A stretch of 64,000 bases of DNA, from NCBI GenBank assembly GCA_017538895.1, contig JAFYHY010000029.1, positions 62,001 to 126,000 on the forward strand. The letters run 5' to 3'. This stretch comes from Aeriscardovia sp. Lineage in GTDB: Bacteria > Actinomycetota > Actinomycetes > Actinomycetales > Bifidobacteriaceae. A program made the translations under genes and the position numbers. This document shows positions 27,011 to 37,443 of this stretch, piece by piece (position 1 is the first letter of the stretch; every line of letters begins with the position of its first letter). The notes below the pieces were generated by a model. It did not search any database. It was given only the letters and a program-made list of their open reading frames with translations, and was not told the DNA's origin.

Positions 27011-28702
27011 TTATTTTACAGTACCTGTGAATTGGATCGTACGATTTCCATTCCATTCATTCAGTGCCATTGTTGCTAAAAGGTGATGATTAGCTGCTGC
27101 ATTCTGTGCTGTTGCTACTGAGGTGTTCCATAATACTGCTTCAACGTGATCACTCAGACGACATTTTGCATGACGTCCATGGGACATTTCGACCCATGAA
27201 GCAGAATCAGGTATATCTAAACGAGCGACCGGTTTAGGCCAATTTTCACCCCACGGAGCAAAACGATCACAATCATGAAGGAATGCTTGAAAATCAGTGA
27301 CATCAGTTACTAAAGCATCAGACGTCTGTGTTGTGCCAACACTATAGTCGAATTCCAGTTCAGGCAGTGCTGTTGGCTTCATTTGTTGAGCAATAGAGTG
27401 AATATGATCGCATAATATTTGAAGATCGTTGTGAGAACATTCAACATGATAGCCGAATGCTTGCGCGTGACCTGCAGCTTCACCGAGATGCTCTTCACGA
27501 AGCCACGTAAGAAAATCAAACCACTGTGGCGAACGTCCTGATCCTGTATAATACCCCGGTTTTATTTCACGTAATACTAAAACAGGAAGCTTTGTATCAC
27601 TCATGATTGTATTGGCAAGCAGACCTAGAATTCCAGACGGAGCATCAACTATTAGGATATATGGTGCGAATGGTTGCTGATGATTTTTTAATGATGCTTC
27701 TAATAAAGCTGTTTTCTGTGAAACTAATGTTTTTCGATCACTACTTGTTTGAGTCAATTCATTGGCGTAAGAATATTTATCACTGATATATGGTGATGTA
27801 AAAATCAGTTGAACAATTCCTAAAGGTTTTTCTAACCGTTTCAAACTATTAATGGCAGGCGCAATGGTCCATCCATAAGTTTGTTCATCTAACGGTAAAC
27901 GTAGTAACCCATTTTTTAAAAATGCCTGGTAAAGAATACATAATCCTGATAATGCGGCGCCAACAGGTGTGTTATCAAATAATGATTCTGGGCTTGCTGA
28001 CATAATTTTTTGTGAATCAGCAATTGATTGTTGGACCAATAAGCGATTTTCTTTCCATAATGGCATCATGTCTGAAATGGTTGCGATACCAGCAAAAACG
28101 CGTAATTTTTCGATCGCTTCTACTTGAGATGGAATATAGAGGCAAGCGTAACGTTGGAGTATTTGCCAAAAAACATGGGCACCGCAAATTCCGTCCCAAC
28201 CGTAGGATTCTTTATCAGCGCTTGGATCCACCACACAGTCTGCTTCGATCGGTGAAGCATCAGGTTCATGATGGTCAGTAACAAGAACAGTTTTTCCTTG
28301 TTGTTGTGCATAAGCTAATGCCTCATGACATGTAATACCAACATCGCATGTAATAAAAGCACTCACCTGAGGCCATTGTTGTTCTGCACATTGGATATCA
28401 TCGATCGTAATGCCATACCCATTTTCAGGGTGTGGAGCATAGAGTGCAGTTGGGATGCCTAGTTGATTGAGACCAGCCCATCCGATAACGCCTGCCATCA
28501 CACCATCGGTATCAAAATCAGGTAAAACAACAAGAAACTTTTTCTGATCATGGAGATTTTTTAATTGTTGACACATCTCATCAAGTGAACCTAAATCTTG
28601 ATGGTGTGGATCTGTATGAGTAGCTAGCCACGTGTTATCCCATCCACGTCGTTGGAGCACAAGAGGCATTAAATGAGATTCACACGTGTTGTCACTCAAC
28701 AT
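27011..28702 (-). CDS. recJ: RecJ-like single-strand DNA exonuclease (DHH/DHHA1)
   Basis: DHH-superfamily phosphoesterase of 563 residues, expected to degrade single-stranded DNA 5' to 3' in recombination and mismatch repair. Motif I is PDFDTDGVMAG, a following acidic motif is TCDVGITCHEAL, and the name-giving DHH is in VLVTDHHEPDA; VVDPS follows. The DHHA1-like region carries YTGSGRSPQWFDF and GEAAGHAQAFG (the GGH-type motif read as AGH). It is shorter than proteobacterial RecJ, as usual in bifidobacteria. AAGGAG lies 5 bp upstream of the ATG. It lies 18 bp after the tRNA nucleotidyltransferase gene, so they probably share a message. Confidence 0.85.
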   Translation of the reverse strand: MLSDNTCESHLMPLVLQRRGWDNTWLATHTDPHHQDLGSLDEMCQQLKNLHDQKKFLVVLPDFDTDGVMAGVIGWAGLNQLGIPTALYAPHPENGYGITIDDIQCAEQQWPQVSAFITCDVGITCHEALAYAQQQGKTVLVTDHHEPDASPIEADCVVDPSADKESYGWDGICGAHVFWQILQRYACLYIPSQVEAIEKLRVFAGIATISDMMPLWKENRLLVQQSIADSQKIMSASPESLFDNTPVGAALSGLCILYQAFLKNGLLRLPLDEQTYGWTIAPAINSLKRLEKPLGIVQLIFTSPYISDKYSYANELTQTSSDRKTLVSQKTALLEASLKNHQQPFAPYILIVDAPSGILGLLANTIMSDTKLPVLVLREIKPGYYTGSGRSPQWFDFLTWLREEHLGEAAGHAQAFGYHVECSHNDLQILCDHIHSIAQQMKPTALPELEFDYSVGTTQTSDALVTDVTDFQAFLHDCDRFAPWGENWPKPVARLDIPDSASWVEMSHGRHAKCRLSDHVEAVLWNTSVATAQNAAANHHLLATMALNEWNGNRTIQFTGTVK

Positions 28703-28720
28703 TTTTTCTCCTTGCTGTTT

Positions 28721-30130
28721 TTACTGTTCTGCTGCCCAGCGTAAGAGTTCAGATACAGCTGTATCATGTCCAACTTCACCATTTTCAAGACGGAAATCTA
28801 ACATATGTTTATATGCAGCACCGACTTGAGGACCAGGCGTTAAATGAAGCAAACTCATAATCTCTTGACCATTGACCTCTGGCCGTACACGAGATAAATC
28901 TTCTTTTGCTTGCAACTCTTCAACACGTGCTTCCATTTCATCCATTGCATTTTCAAAGATTAATGCTTTACGACGGTTCCGTGTAGTAACATCTGCACGT
29001 GTAAGACGGTTCAATCGCGGATATAAATGACCGGCATCCACTACATAACGGCGTACTGCTGAATCGCTCCATGGCTCATCAACATATCCATGAAAACGTA
29101 AATGCATATTTACTAAAGCACTGACATCATCAACAATATGTTTATCAAATCGTAATAATTTCAAGCGCCGCTGTGTCATTTTTGCACCAACAGCATCATG
29201 ATGATGGAAACTCACCTTCCCATTTGATTCAAAACGACGTGTTTTTGGTTTGCCAACGTCATGATAGAGCGCTGCAAGACGCAGAATAAGATCTGGACGT
29301 GGAACAGGACCATTAATATCTGTTTCAAGCGCAATAGCATTATCAAGAACGGTGAGGGTATGCTCATACACGTCCTTATGATGGTGATGCTCGTCAAGTT
29401 CCATCTTTAAAGCTGGAATTTCTGGGATTATATAGTCAGCTAATCCAGAATCAACCATGGTATCAATGCCAAGACGTGCATTTCGGGCAAGAAGTAGCTT
29501 TGCTAATTCATCTCGAACTCGTTCAGCAGAAACAATAGTGATACGTTCTGTCATATTCATTAATGCTTCAGCTGTATTAGCTTCAATACCGAAACCAAGC
29601 TGCGCCACAAAACGAACAGCTCGCATCATACGTAATGGATCATCATCAAATGATTGGTACGGGTTGACTGGAGTCCTTAATAACTTTTTGTTTAAATCAT
29701 TAGCACCATGAAATGGGTCAATAAACATTACGTGCGGAAGACGAATGGCCATGCAGTTGACAGTAAAATCCCGTCGTGACAGGTCTCCTTCAAGAGTATG
29801 ACCGTATGCAACTTCTGGTTTACGTGAATTTGGTTCATATGTATCTGATCGATATGTTGTTACTTCAACAGACACATCGCCACGATTAGTTTTAAGGAGG
29901 GCTCCTAACGTCCCAAATTTACGTCCCATATCCCAGAAACCATCATGTCCCCATTGACGAAGAATCGGTTCAAACTGGGAAGGAGTTGCGTTTGTGGTGA
30001 AATCATAATCATGTACTGGTCTGCCTAAAAGAAGATCTCGGACTGCGCCACCAACCAAAGCAAGCTCATACCCGTGTTCTTCAAACATTCTGCCAAGCTC
30101 AATTGCTTCTGGTCTGACCTGAAACCACAA
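28721..30130 (-). CDS. pcnA: CCA tRNA nucleotidyltransferase
   Basis: Adds or repairs the CCA end of tRNAs (469 residues from the chosen start). The nucleotidyltransferase core has LVGGAVRDLLLGRPVHDYDFTT with the catalytic acidic pair, the RRDFTVNCMAIRL motif and the RNA-binding helices. An HD domain follows (LAALYHDVGKPKT), as in the bacterial CCA-adding subgroup found in actinobacteria. I place the start at TTG 30128-30130, where AAAGGAGG lies 7 bp upstream; a longer frame to 30226 has no ribosome site. The tRNA gene in this window lacks an encoded CCA, which fits the need for this enzyme. Confidence 0.93.
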   Translation of the reverse strand: MWFQVRPEAIELGRMFEEHGYELALVGGAVRDLLLGRPVHDYDFTTNATPSQFEPILRQWGHDGFWDMGRKFGTLGALLKTNRGDVSVEVTTYRSDTYEPNSRKPEVAYGHTLEGDLSRRDFTVNCMAIRLPHVMFIDPFHGANDLNKKLLRTPVNPYQSFDDDPLRMMRAVRFVAQLGFGIEANTAEALMNMTERITIVSAERVRDELAKLLLARNARLGIDTMVDSGLADYIIPEIPALKMELDEHHHHKDVYEHTLTVLDNAIALETDINGPVPRPDLILRLAALYHDVGKPKTRRFESNGKVSFHHHDAVGAKMTQRRLKLLRFDKHIVDDVSALVNMHLRFHGYVDEPWSDSAVRRYVVDAGHLYPRLNRLTRADVTTRNRRKALIFENAMDEMEARVEELQAKEDLSRVRPEVNGQEIMSLLHLTPGPQVGAAYKHMLDFRLENGEVGHDTAVSELLRWAAEQ

Positions 30131-30248
30131 CGCAGTGCCTCCTTTGCTTTCATATATAAGAAGATATCCTTTATAGTTTACCTTTGTTCTAGTACCTATA
30201 TTGTGGTATTTACTCCATTGGCACAAAGAATAGAATAAAGTGGAATGT

Positions 30249-30977
30249 ATGACTACTCCGAAGGACGTTGCTCGTATGTTAAGCGGCTTTTCTATGCCAC
30301 CACAGCGCGCTTCAGAGTATATTTCTGATCAAGCTGATCATCTTCATTATTTTTCTCTTAGTCAATCTGAATCAGATAATGCTTTTTTCACAAGTGAATC
30401 AGACGGATTTAACCATCCTATAGAATCCTCTCTGTCTCATTCATTACAAGCAGTGGAGTCATTTATTCCTTCTCCCGCAATGATGCCTAAAAAACGACTC
30501 GATAATGATTCTCCAGCTACTTTTGCATCTCTTGACGCACATGAACTGCCAGTTGTGAGGGAATATTCTGCAGGTGGGCTCATCTTTAATGACAAAGATG
30601 AGGTCGCCATCATTGCGCGTCATTCTCGCTCTGGCCATTTAGAATGGTGTCTTCCAAAAGGTCATATCGAAAAAGGGGAAACACCTGAGGAAACAGCCAT
30701 TCGTGAAGTCCATGAAGAAACAGGAATTCTTGGATCTATTTTTGGCTCAATTGCTACGATTGATTATTGGTTTACTGGTGAAACTCAACGTGTTCATAAG
30801 TTAGTTCATCACTATGTTTTACATCAGATTTCAGGGAGTCTTACAGTGGAAGGTGATCCAGACCATGAGGCAGAAGATGCAGCATGGGTCAATTTTACTG
30901 ATCTTACTTCTGTTCTAAGTTATCCGAATGAGCGCAGAATTGTCTGGCTCTATGCAAGAAAGTACCACCGCCATTGA
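30249..30977 (+). CDS. Nudix hydrolase
   Basis: Protein of 242 residues. The first 100 or so residues are Ser-rich and unconserved. The Nudix domain (about 100-240) has the full box: GHIEKGETPEETAIREVHEETGI read as G-x5-E-x7-REUxEExGU. The family hydrolyses nucleoside diphosphates linked to other groups, including oxidised nucleotides or dinucleoside polyphosphates. It sits in the conserved actinobacterial order pcnA (divergent)-Nudix-DUF6049-murJ. The ATG at 30249 is preferred over GTG at 30240. Confidence 0.9.
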   Translation: MTTPKDVARMLSGFSMPPQRASEYISDQADHLHYFSLSQSESDNAFFTSESDGFNHPIESSLSHSLQAVESFIPSPAMMPKKRLDNDSPATFASLDAHELPVVREYSAGGLIFNDKDEVAIIARHSRSGHLEWCLPKGHIEKGETPEETAIREVHEETGILGSIFGSIATIDYWFTGETQRVHKLVHHYVLHQISGSLTVEGDPDHEAEDAAWVNFTDLTSVLSYPNERRIVWLYARKYHRH

Positions 30978-31012
30978 GCTTCTTTGGATTACCAAGTTTA
31001 CGTAGCAGAATT

Positions 31013-33082
31013 ATGAGCTCTTCTCATAAAGTTTTCATCGCTGCTGTTCTTTCATTTTTTCTCTTGCTTAATTGTTTCTGCGTACCTTCTGCCTTTGCCA
31101 GCACAGTATCGTCATCACAACAAGACTCAGTCAACTTATCTTTAACTGAACAAACAGCTGTCATTGACAATCAAACAGGATATCGTTCATCCATAAAAAT
31201 TACTAATAATACGTCATCATCACTTCAACAAGGAACACTTACCGTTCGTATTTCGCCACAGAATATTCAGTCTGCGGCACTTCTCCAACAATGGGAAGAA
31301 GAATCTGCTAATCTTCCGACACCATTCTTGCTATATACAGGTACTGTTCCACGCATTAAGGCTCATCAATCAGTAACTATTGACATCAATGATTCATCCT
31401 CAAACCTAACCTTACAAGCGTTAAAAAGTTGGGGTGCTAAACCAGTTAAGTTTCTTTATAATGCTGAAACGGAATATGATAAATCCGTCGTTTCCCAACT
31501 CAATACAGTGGTAACAAGAAATACTGAAGGTCTATCTCCTATCAGTTCTTCACTCACAATTACCCCTGTTTTACATCTCACTTCCCAAACACTCGAACCA
31601 AACCCGCAGTTGCTAGCTAACACAATTAGCACATTAAATAGCACATCTGGAGTTCAAGTTCTTCGTGAAACAGCACAAGGAAATAAGAATTTATCAGCAG
31701 ATGAAAATTTGCTGTCATCTCACTCAATGTTGCAAGTTATTGCTGATCCGGTTCTGACGACCACAACTAACTTTTTCAGAAAAAATTCTGATCAAATAGC
31801 TGGGTTAACCCAACCATATGGGTTTGATATTACCGGTGTTACTGCACTACCACAAAATGATCAAGATATTCTATCTATATTAGGGTTATCTGCTCAATCA
31901 TGGGATATTAATGCTATCCATCAATTACTACAAAAGTCAGATACTAAAAATTTAATGGATCTTCCTGATATTGCGTGGGAAGGTAGTTCTTCTTGGACTG
32001 CTGCCAGTCTGGACGCAGCACGAGCTGCTGGTTTTAAAGACATCCTCTCTATGACTGCAGAATCTAATAACCATGAAGTTCAAACAGATGCGTTTACTCA
32101 ATCAACGCCTTATGGTGATGTCACTGTTCTTGCAGCACAAAAAACGCTCAGTACTCTTGCTGATGATAATCCAACAACTCAATGGTCTCTTTCTGAATCT
32201 ACAGAAGCAGGACGTATTTCACGGTTTATTGCACAAACCGCAGTTGACGATATGGAAAATCCTTCTCTCTCACGTGATCTCTTAGTTGTTTTTGGAGGAG
32301 GACAACAAAATGCGGCAGAAACAGCTGCATTACTAAACAATTTACAGACATGTGAATGGATTAAATTCAGTACCTTAAAGGCATTATTAGCAACAGTTAA
32401 TTCTTCTGATACTGATAATGGCAATAACTTTACTTTAACGACTGCTGCAGCAACTACGAAAGAACAAGCAGCTTTAAACCAGCAAATTCAATCATCACAG
32501 CAAACAGCTCAATCGATTGATCGCGTGTGTGACCGTATTTCTGATCATCAATCAAATAAGCAAGTTATCTCCGCTTGGACTCACCAAGTAAATACCATGC
32601 ATCATAGTCTCCTTATGCTAGCATTTGGTACAGCACGCTCGTCGGCAGATAAAAATTTTGGGAATGATCTGTTAGATAGCGTTTCTATTGCTTCACCACA
32701 ATCAATTCAAGTTTTCAGTGAAACAGCACAAATGCCTGTCACGATTACTAATAAATTACCATTCCCTGTTAAAGTTACAGTACATGCGTATACGAATTCA
32801 AATGCTACAACGATTTCTCCTTCAACAACTGTATTTGTTAAATGTAATGGAGAAGCTCAGGCGACCTTCCATATTAAAGTAGTTGGTGCATCAATGGCGA
32901 CTGCAAAATTTATTCTTGAAGATCATCAGCATCAACCATTCGGCGCAATAACAAAAACACAGATTACAAGTCAATTAACACTCAATAATATGAACGGCAC
33001 TGTGCTTGTCATCTTTGCTGTTATTTTGGGATTAATTGGACTATGGCGTCAATTCCATTTGCGAAAGGATCCAGACCAGTGA
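31013..33082 (+). CDS. DUF6049-family secreted/membrane protein
   Basis: Actinobacterial protein of 689 residues with an N-terminal signal peptide (FIAAVLSFFLLLNCFCVPSAFAS) and one C-terminal membrane segment (VLVIFAVILGLIGLW) followed by a short basic tail, so most of it is outside the cell. It always sits between the Nudix gene and murJ in actinobacteria and is presumed to help envelope assembly, but its function is unknown. A TTG at 30974 overlapping the Nudix stop is an alternative start; the ATG at 31013 gives a cleaner signal peptide. The end overlaps the murJ start by 4 bp (GTGA). Confidence 0.83.
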   Translation: MSSSHKVFIAAVLSFFLLLNCFCVPSAFASTVSSSQQDSVNLSLTEQTAVIDNQTGYRSSIKITNNTSSSLQQGTLTVRISPQNIQSAALLQQWEEESANLPTPFLLYTGTVPRIKAHQSVTIDINDSSSNLTLQALKSWGAKPVKFLYNAETEYDKSVVSQLNTVVTRNTEGLSPISSSLTITPVLHLTSQTLEPNPQLLANTISTLNSTSGVQVLRETAQGNKNLSADENLLSSHSMLQVIADPVLTTTTNFFRKNSDQIAGLTQPYGFDITGVTALPQNDQDILSILGLSAQSWDINAIHQLLQKSDTKNLMDLPDIAWEGSSSWTAASLDAARAAGFKDILSMTAESNNHEVQTDAFTQSTPYGDVTVLAAQKTLSTLADDNPTTQWSLSESTEAGRISRFIAQTAVDDMENPSLSRDLLVVFGGGQQNAAETAALLNNLQTCEWIKFSTLKALLATVNSSDTDNGNNFTLTTAAATTKEQAALNQQIQSSQQTAQSIDRVCDRISDHQSNKQVISAWTHQVNTMHHSLLMLAFGTARSSADKNFGNDLLDSVSIASPQSIQVFSETAQMPVTITNKLPFPVKVTVHAYTNSNATTISPSTTVFVKCNGEAQATFHIKVVGASMATAKFILEDHQHQPFGAITKTQITSQLTLNNMNGTVLVIFAVILGLIGLWRQFHLRKDPDQ

Positions 33083-36000
33083 GCACGCAAGCCGCGGAGA
33101 AAACTAAAAAAACTGTCGGGCATAATTCTTTGATTATGGCTTCAGGCACTTTAGCCTCCCGTTTAACTGGTCAGGTTCGTACTATCCTTCTTGCTGCCGC
33201 AATTGGTGTGACTGGTGTTGCTGCGAATGCGTATCAAGTAGGATCACAGATCCCACACGTCGTCTTCAATCTCCTTGAAGGCGGCCTGATTAATGCCATT
33301 CTTGTGCCGCAAATTGTTCAAGCATTTAAACATAAAAATTTTTCTGAACGCATTAATAAATTATTAACTCTTGCAATTAGCATCTGTTTAGGTTTTATGA
33401 TCCTTCTCATGCTATGTACGCCGTTTCTGGTTAATTTGTATATCAACTCAGATTGGACAGAAGCACAAAAAGCACTAGCTGATGGTTTTACTCTCTGCTG
33501 TATGCCTCAGATCCTTTTCTATGGTATTTATACAGTTGTTGGCCAAATTCTTGCTGCAAAAGAAGACTTCACTGCCTATGCATGGAGTTCAGTTGCAGCT
33601 AATATCGTTGCTTGTGCCGGTTATGGCTTATTCATTCTCATGTTTGGAAAAGCTCAAACCCAACCATTAAACTTTTGGACTCCAGAAAAAGTTGCTTTAA
33701 CCGCTGGTGCATGGACAGTTGGTATTGGTGTTCAAGCAGTTATTCTCTTTGTCCCTCTTATTAAACAGGGTATTCATCCAAAAATTACATGGGGAATTCA
33801 TGGCATTGGTTTACGTTCTATGGGACGCGTAGCCACATGGACATTGGCATCGGTCGTTATTGATCAGATTGCTGGAATCATTAATACACGTATTGAAACT
33901 GGCGCTCCAGTTATTGCTGGTAACCGATTAATGACAGCAGGCGCACAAGCCTACGCACAAGCCTTTCAGATTTGGATTCTTCCATATTCGCTCGTAACTG
34001 TTTCCATCTCTACCGCAGTTTTCCCTGTCATTTCTAAAGCAGTTGAGGAAAGCCGTATTAATGATGCACGCCATAGTCTTACTGACTCATTGCGATCAAG
34101 TGGCGCTATCATGTTCTTCTTTACTGCTTGCTTCTTAACCATGCCAGTTCCTATCATTCGTGCTCTCCTACCATCAGTAGGTGTTTATGACGCGAACCTT
34201 CTTGCTGGCCCTCTCATGGCATTAGCCTTTAATCTTGTGCCTGTTTCAGTCACACTTCTGTTAAATCGTGTTTTCTACGCGTATGAAGATGGACGTTCAC
34301 CGTTCATGTTGACCACCATTCAAAATATTGCTCAAGTAGCTATTCTTCTCATCGGAACAAAGATTTTTGCTGCAAGTTTATGGGATACCTGGGTTGGTGC
34401 CTCTATTACACTCAGTAATTTCATTTTGATGCCAATATCATGTTTTGTTATTCGACGTCGTATGAATGGTCATATCGGTTTACGAAGTGTTCTTACTGTC
34501 TTTTCCAAATCGATTGTTTCAGCAATCACTGTCACTCTTTTCGGTATTTTAGTTTCCGGTTTTATTGAACGTCTTCTTCATGCGGATACCTCTTTATCGA
34601 ATGGTCATATGAGTTGGATTCAAGCAATCCTTACTTGCGCAATCACAGGTATTCTGATGCTTGCCTTATATTGGGGTATTCTTCATGTCCTTCATGTTAA
34701 GGAACTGGATGCATTTGCAACTGTTATCCTACGTAAATTCGGTCATAAGAGTACCGGAGCTCATTCGTCACGTAACACTGAAAATGATAATAGTAATGCT
34801 GTTCGCATTCCACGTTCCGCACGTGGCATAGCATCCTATAGACTTGCTGAAAATACTTTCAATACTGCTGATGATGCAACCATCATTTACGGTGTAGCTC
34901 CATTTGCTTTTGCACCACAGCAGAATGCTCTATTTGATTCTCGTGCTGGCAGTATGGCAAGTACAAACATTAATACCCCATATGTGCCACGACGTGTCGT
35001 CTCATCTCAGAAAACATCACGGACAATAACTCAACCGCATTTACCTGCATCAATCTCCACAATGTCGCCTATTTCTTCACAACCTCGAGACTTAAAAGTT
35101 CCAGAAATGCCCGGTGTAGTGCGTAAAATGTCATTGTCTAGACAAAATAATGGGAGAACAATGATACCTGCAATTGGCGATACTATTGATAAGCGTTACA
35201 CTCTTATCGCTCAATACCGTTCCGAGCGAGGGTTGAGTGCATGGTTAGCGAATGATCATACCTTAATGTGTGACTGCCAACTTTATATCATCACAGATTC
35301 AAAGCGTATTTCTCAGGTCAATGCCATCGCTTCCTCGTTGGTGCTATCACATAACCCACATTGCACACATGTTTTGCATCTTCAAAAAGAAGGTGGAGTA
35401 TCTGTTATCGTTACAGAAACAGATCCTGGTATTTCGTTACAACAATTTATTGAGCAGCATAATGTGAAGCCAATTAGCATTGATGTAATGCGCACTATTT
35501 GTTTCAAGATCATCGAAACAATGCAATCATTACGCGCTCAATCATTGAGTTATCGTTCCTTAAATTCTTGTGTTGTACGTTTAACACAGAATGATGTTAT
35601 CCTTGCGGACACGTCTATTTCTCCACTATTAACAACACCATTGCAAAAAGAAGATGACACCGCAAATGATGAAACTCTTACTATTCGTCAGATTGCAAGC
35701 ATCTTATATGAGATGATCACTCATCAGGTCTTTGATCCAACACAACGTGCTCATGCAGCGCAACTCTTAATGAAGCAGCAGCATGATCTTCCAGTTGAGT
35801 TTATTAATATCTGCCGTCGCGCGTTAAATATTCCTGTTCAGACAGAATTCGAGTCAGATAAGCCAATCCCTATTTTGACGCTCTTAGAGCTTGAAATTCT
35901 TCTAGGTGAACAGACCAAACTCGAAGATCTCTCTCGTAATGATTATGACATTCCTGCAACACCAGGCGATGCTTCAATTTGCAATCCAAAATGTGCTGTA

Positions 36001-37269
36001 GCCTCCTCCAAAGATATCAATGAGATTCCAGATTCTCTGGTCTCTAATGAGTTAATCAAACCTACTACAGATGACAACAACAGTGATAAACATGAGAAAG
36101 CACGCCGCCAAGTATCGCAGTGGGGTGCAAGTCAGCTTCTTGGCAATAATCATGATGCTATTGAAGAAATGAATCCAGGAGATTCAAATCTCTTCTCAGC
36201 ATTTGATACCACTCATACGACCACAACACGTCATTCTGGCAGAGTTGCCTCAAGTGGACGTTCTGCTAGCTCTACATTGCATCATCAACCCGGAAAGACT
36301 CAAGCTGCACGAACAAGCACTAATCCAGCAACAACAGCTAAAGCAACCCCACAACAAGGTGATCAGCAAAAGGACAGTCAGAGGTCTACTCCACGTAATG
36401 CTCGTAGTATGCAATATGCAGCAACCATGGCAGCACAAAATCAGAAAGCTCGTGTTGCTGCTAATCGTTCTCCACAGCATCGTGATCCTCGCATGAATCC
36501 TTACGCAGTACGTGCAGCACAAACACGCCGTCCAGCTGCAGCAGCCGAAACTAAGAAAAAGGGTATCGGGCGTACAAGCATTATCATCATCATTGTTCTT
36601 TTAGTGGCTCTATTATTCGGATGGGCTATCAAAGCATCCCATATCCTAGCTTTCCACTTCAACAATGATAGTTCACATGTTGCCTGGACATTAAATGTCA
36701 ATGAAGCACCAATCCCAGGTGGTACTGCAGAAGAAAAAGCAGATGCTAATATTACAGGTGCTAATGTGAATTCTTCTTCCAGCAACTCAACGTCTAATAT
36801 ACAGACTAATACTGCAAATAATTCAAATAACACCAATAAGACAGCGTCATCAACGTCTACAACAACAGCTTCTACAACTTCAGCTGATCTGTTATTAAAG
36901 AATGCTAAGACAGTTCCATCACCAGAAACAGTTGCTTCGACATCAAATGTGTTTGCCATTAATAAATTACATATCGTTGAAGTCCCTGGCAAAACTGGTT
37001 TTGGATTGTATATTCAATTAACTAACCCACAGTTAGTCAAGCAAATCCAAATCACTACGGTTGCTGGTGGCGGCGAAGCATCAGTGTATGCAAACTCTAC
37101 GCCAGATAATCCTCAGAATGGTGACTCATTAGCTGATTTTAGTTTTGCTCCTAATGGCCAAACAACAACAGTAGTGCTCTCTCAAGCAACGCAAACACAG
37201 AATCTTATGATTTGGGTTTCTCAAAAACCTACAAGTGGATTTGAGTACCAGAGCGTTCTTGTATATTAA
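33079..37269 (+). CDS. murJ: Lipid II flippase MurJ fused to a pseudokinase and an extracellular domain
   Basis: Chain of 1396 residues. About 1-555: MurJ/MviN MATE-like flippase with fourteen expected membrane segments, moving lipid II across the membrane. About 700-960: protein-kinase fold that has lost catalysis; HRD reads YRS (825-827), DFG reads ADT (843-845) and no glycine loop is seen. A low-complexity linker follows, then one membrane segment (about 1164-1188) and an extracellular beta-rich domain (about 1285-1396). This is the layout of mycobacterial MviN, whose pseudokinase is phosphorylated and binds an FHA protein to control wall growth; no FHA gene is in this window. The GTG start at 33079 has AAAGGA 9 bp upstream and overlaps the previous stop. 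Confidence 0.93.
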   Translation: MSTQAAEKTKKTVGHNSLIMASGTLASRLTGQVRTILLAAAIGVTGVAANAYQVGSQIPHVVFNLLEGGLINAILVPQIVQAFKHKNFSERINKLLTLAISICLGFMILLMLCTPFLVNLYINSDWTEAQKALADGFTLCCMPQILFYGIYTVVGQILAAKEDFTAYAWSSVAANIVACAGYGLFILMFGKAQTQPLNFWTPEKVALTAGAWTVGIGVQAVILFVPLIKQGIHPKITWGIHGIGLRSMGRVATWTLASVVIDQIAGIINTRIETGAPVIAGNRLMTAGAQAYAQAFQIWILPYSLVTVSISTAVFPVISKAVEESRINDARHSLTDSLRSSGAIMFFFTACFLTMPVPIIRALLPSVGVYDANLLAGPLMALAFNLVPVSVTLLLNRVFYAYEDGRSPFMLTTIQNIAQVAILLIGTKIFAASLWDTWVGASITLSNFILMPISCFVIRRRMNGHIGLRSVLTVFSKSIVSAITVTLFGILVSGFIERLLHADTSLSNGHMSWIQAILTCAITGILMLALYWGILHVLHVKELDAFATVILRKFGHKSTGAHSSRNTENDNSNAVRIPRSARGIASYRLAENTFNTADDATIIYGVAPFAFAPQQNALFDSRAGSMASTNINTPYVPRRVVSSQKTSRTITQPHLPASISTMSPISSQPRDLKVPEMPGVVRKMSLSRQNNGRTMIPAIGDTIDKRYTLIAQYRSERGLSAWLANDHTLMCDCQLYIITDSKRISQVNAIASSLVLSHNPHCTHVLHLQKEGGVSVIVTETDPGISLQQFIEQHNVKPISIDVMRTICFKIIETMQSLRAQSLSYRSLNSCVVRLTQNDVILADTSISPLLTTPLQKEDDTANDETLTIRQIASILYEMITHQVFDPTQRAHAAQLLMKQQHDLPVEFINICRRALNIPVQTEFESDKPIPILTLLELEILLGEQTKLEDLSRNDYDIPATPGDASICNPKCAVASSKDINEIPDSLVSNELIKPTTDDNNSDKHEKARRQVSQWGASQLLGNNHDAIEEMNPGDSNLFSAFDTTHTTTTRHSGRVASSGRSASSTLHHQPGKTQAARTSTNPATTAKATPQQGDQQKDSQRSTPRNARSMQYAATMAAQNQKARVAANRSPQHRDPRMNPYAVRAAQTRRPAAAAETKKKGIGRTSIIIIIVLLVALLFGWAIKASHILAFHFNNDSSHVAWTLNVNEAPIPGGTAEEKADANITGANVNSSSSNSTSNIQTNTANNSNNTNKTASSTSTTTASTTSADLLLKNAKTVPSPETVASTSNVFAINKLHIVEVPGKTGFGLYIQLTNPQLVKQIQITTVAGGGEASVYANSTPDNPQNGDSLADFSFAPNGQTTTVVLSQATQTQNLMIWVSQKPTSGFEYQSVLVY

Positions 37270-37340
37270 AGTATATTAAAAATATAATTCATTGTCTTAT
37301 GCGTGATAATTTGTTTTCACGTGTATGACAAGAGAATACA

Positions 37341-37395
37341 GGTAATAAATTGGGGGGAAACCTTAGTATCTAAGGTTTCCCCCCAATTTATTACC
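37341..37395. terminator. Bidirectional hairpin with 26-bp perfect arms between murJ and gadC
   Basis: Arms 37341-37366 and 37370-37395 are perfectly complementary around a 3-nt TAT loop and include G6/C6. An outer 10-bp inverted repeat (GTATGACAAG at 37323-37332; complement at 37440-37449) encloses it. It sits between convergent genes, so it should stop transcription from both sides, although the flanking T-runs are weak. Confidence 0.85.
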
Positions 37396-37443
37396 TACGT
37401 AAGGAAGAGAAGTAGAGGTTTTGCTTTACTCCTCTTGAGCTTG

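Noticed and set aside
31660-31676. CTTCGTGAAACAGC resembling a parS half-site
   Set aside because: About four mismatches in the other half and it lies in ordinary coding sequence.
37308-37330. Partial parS-like sequence TTTTCACGTGTATGACA
   Set aside because: Only the left half matches the parS consensus; the right half has several mismatches, so ParB nucleation is unlikely.
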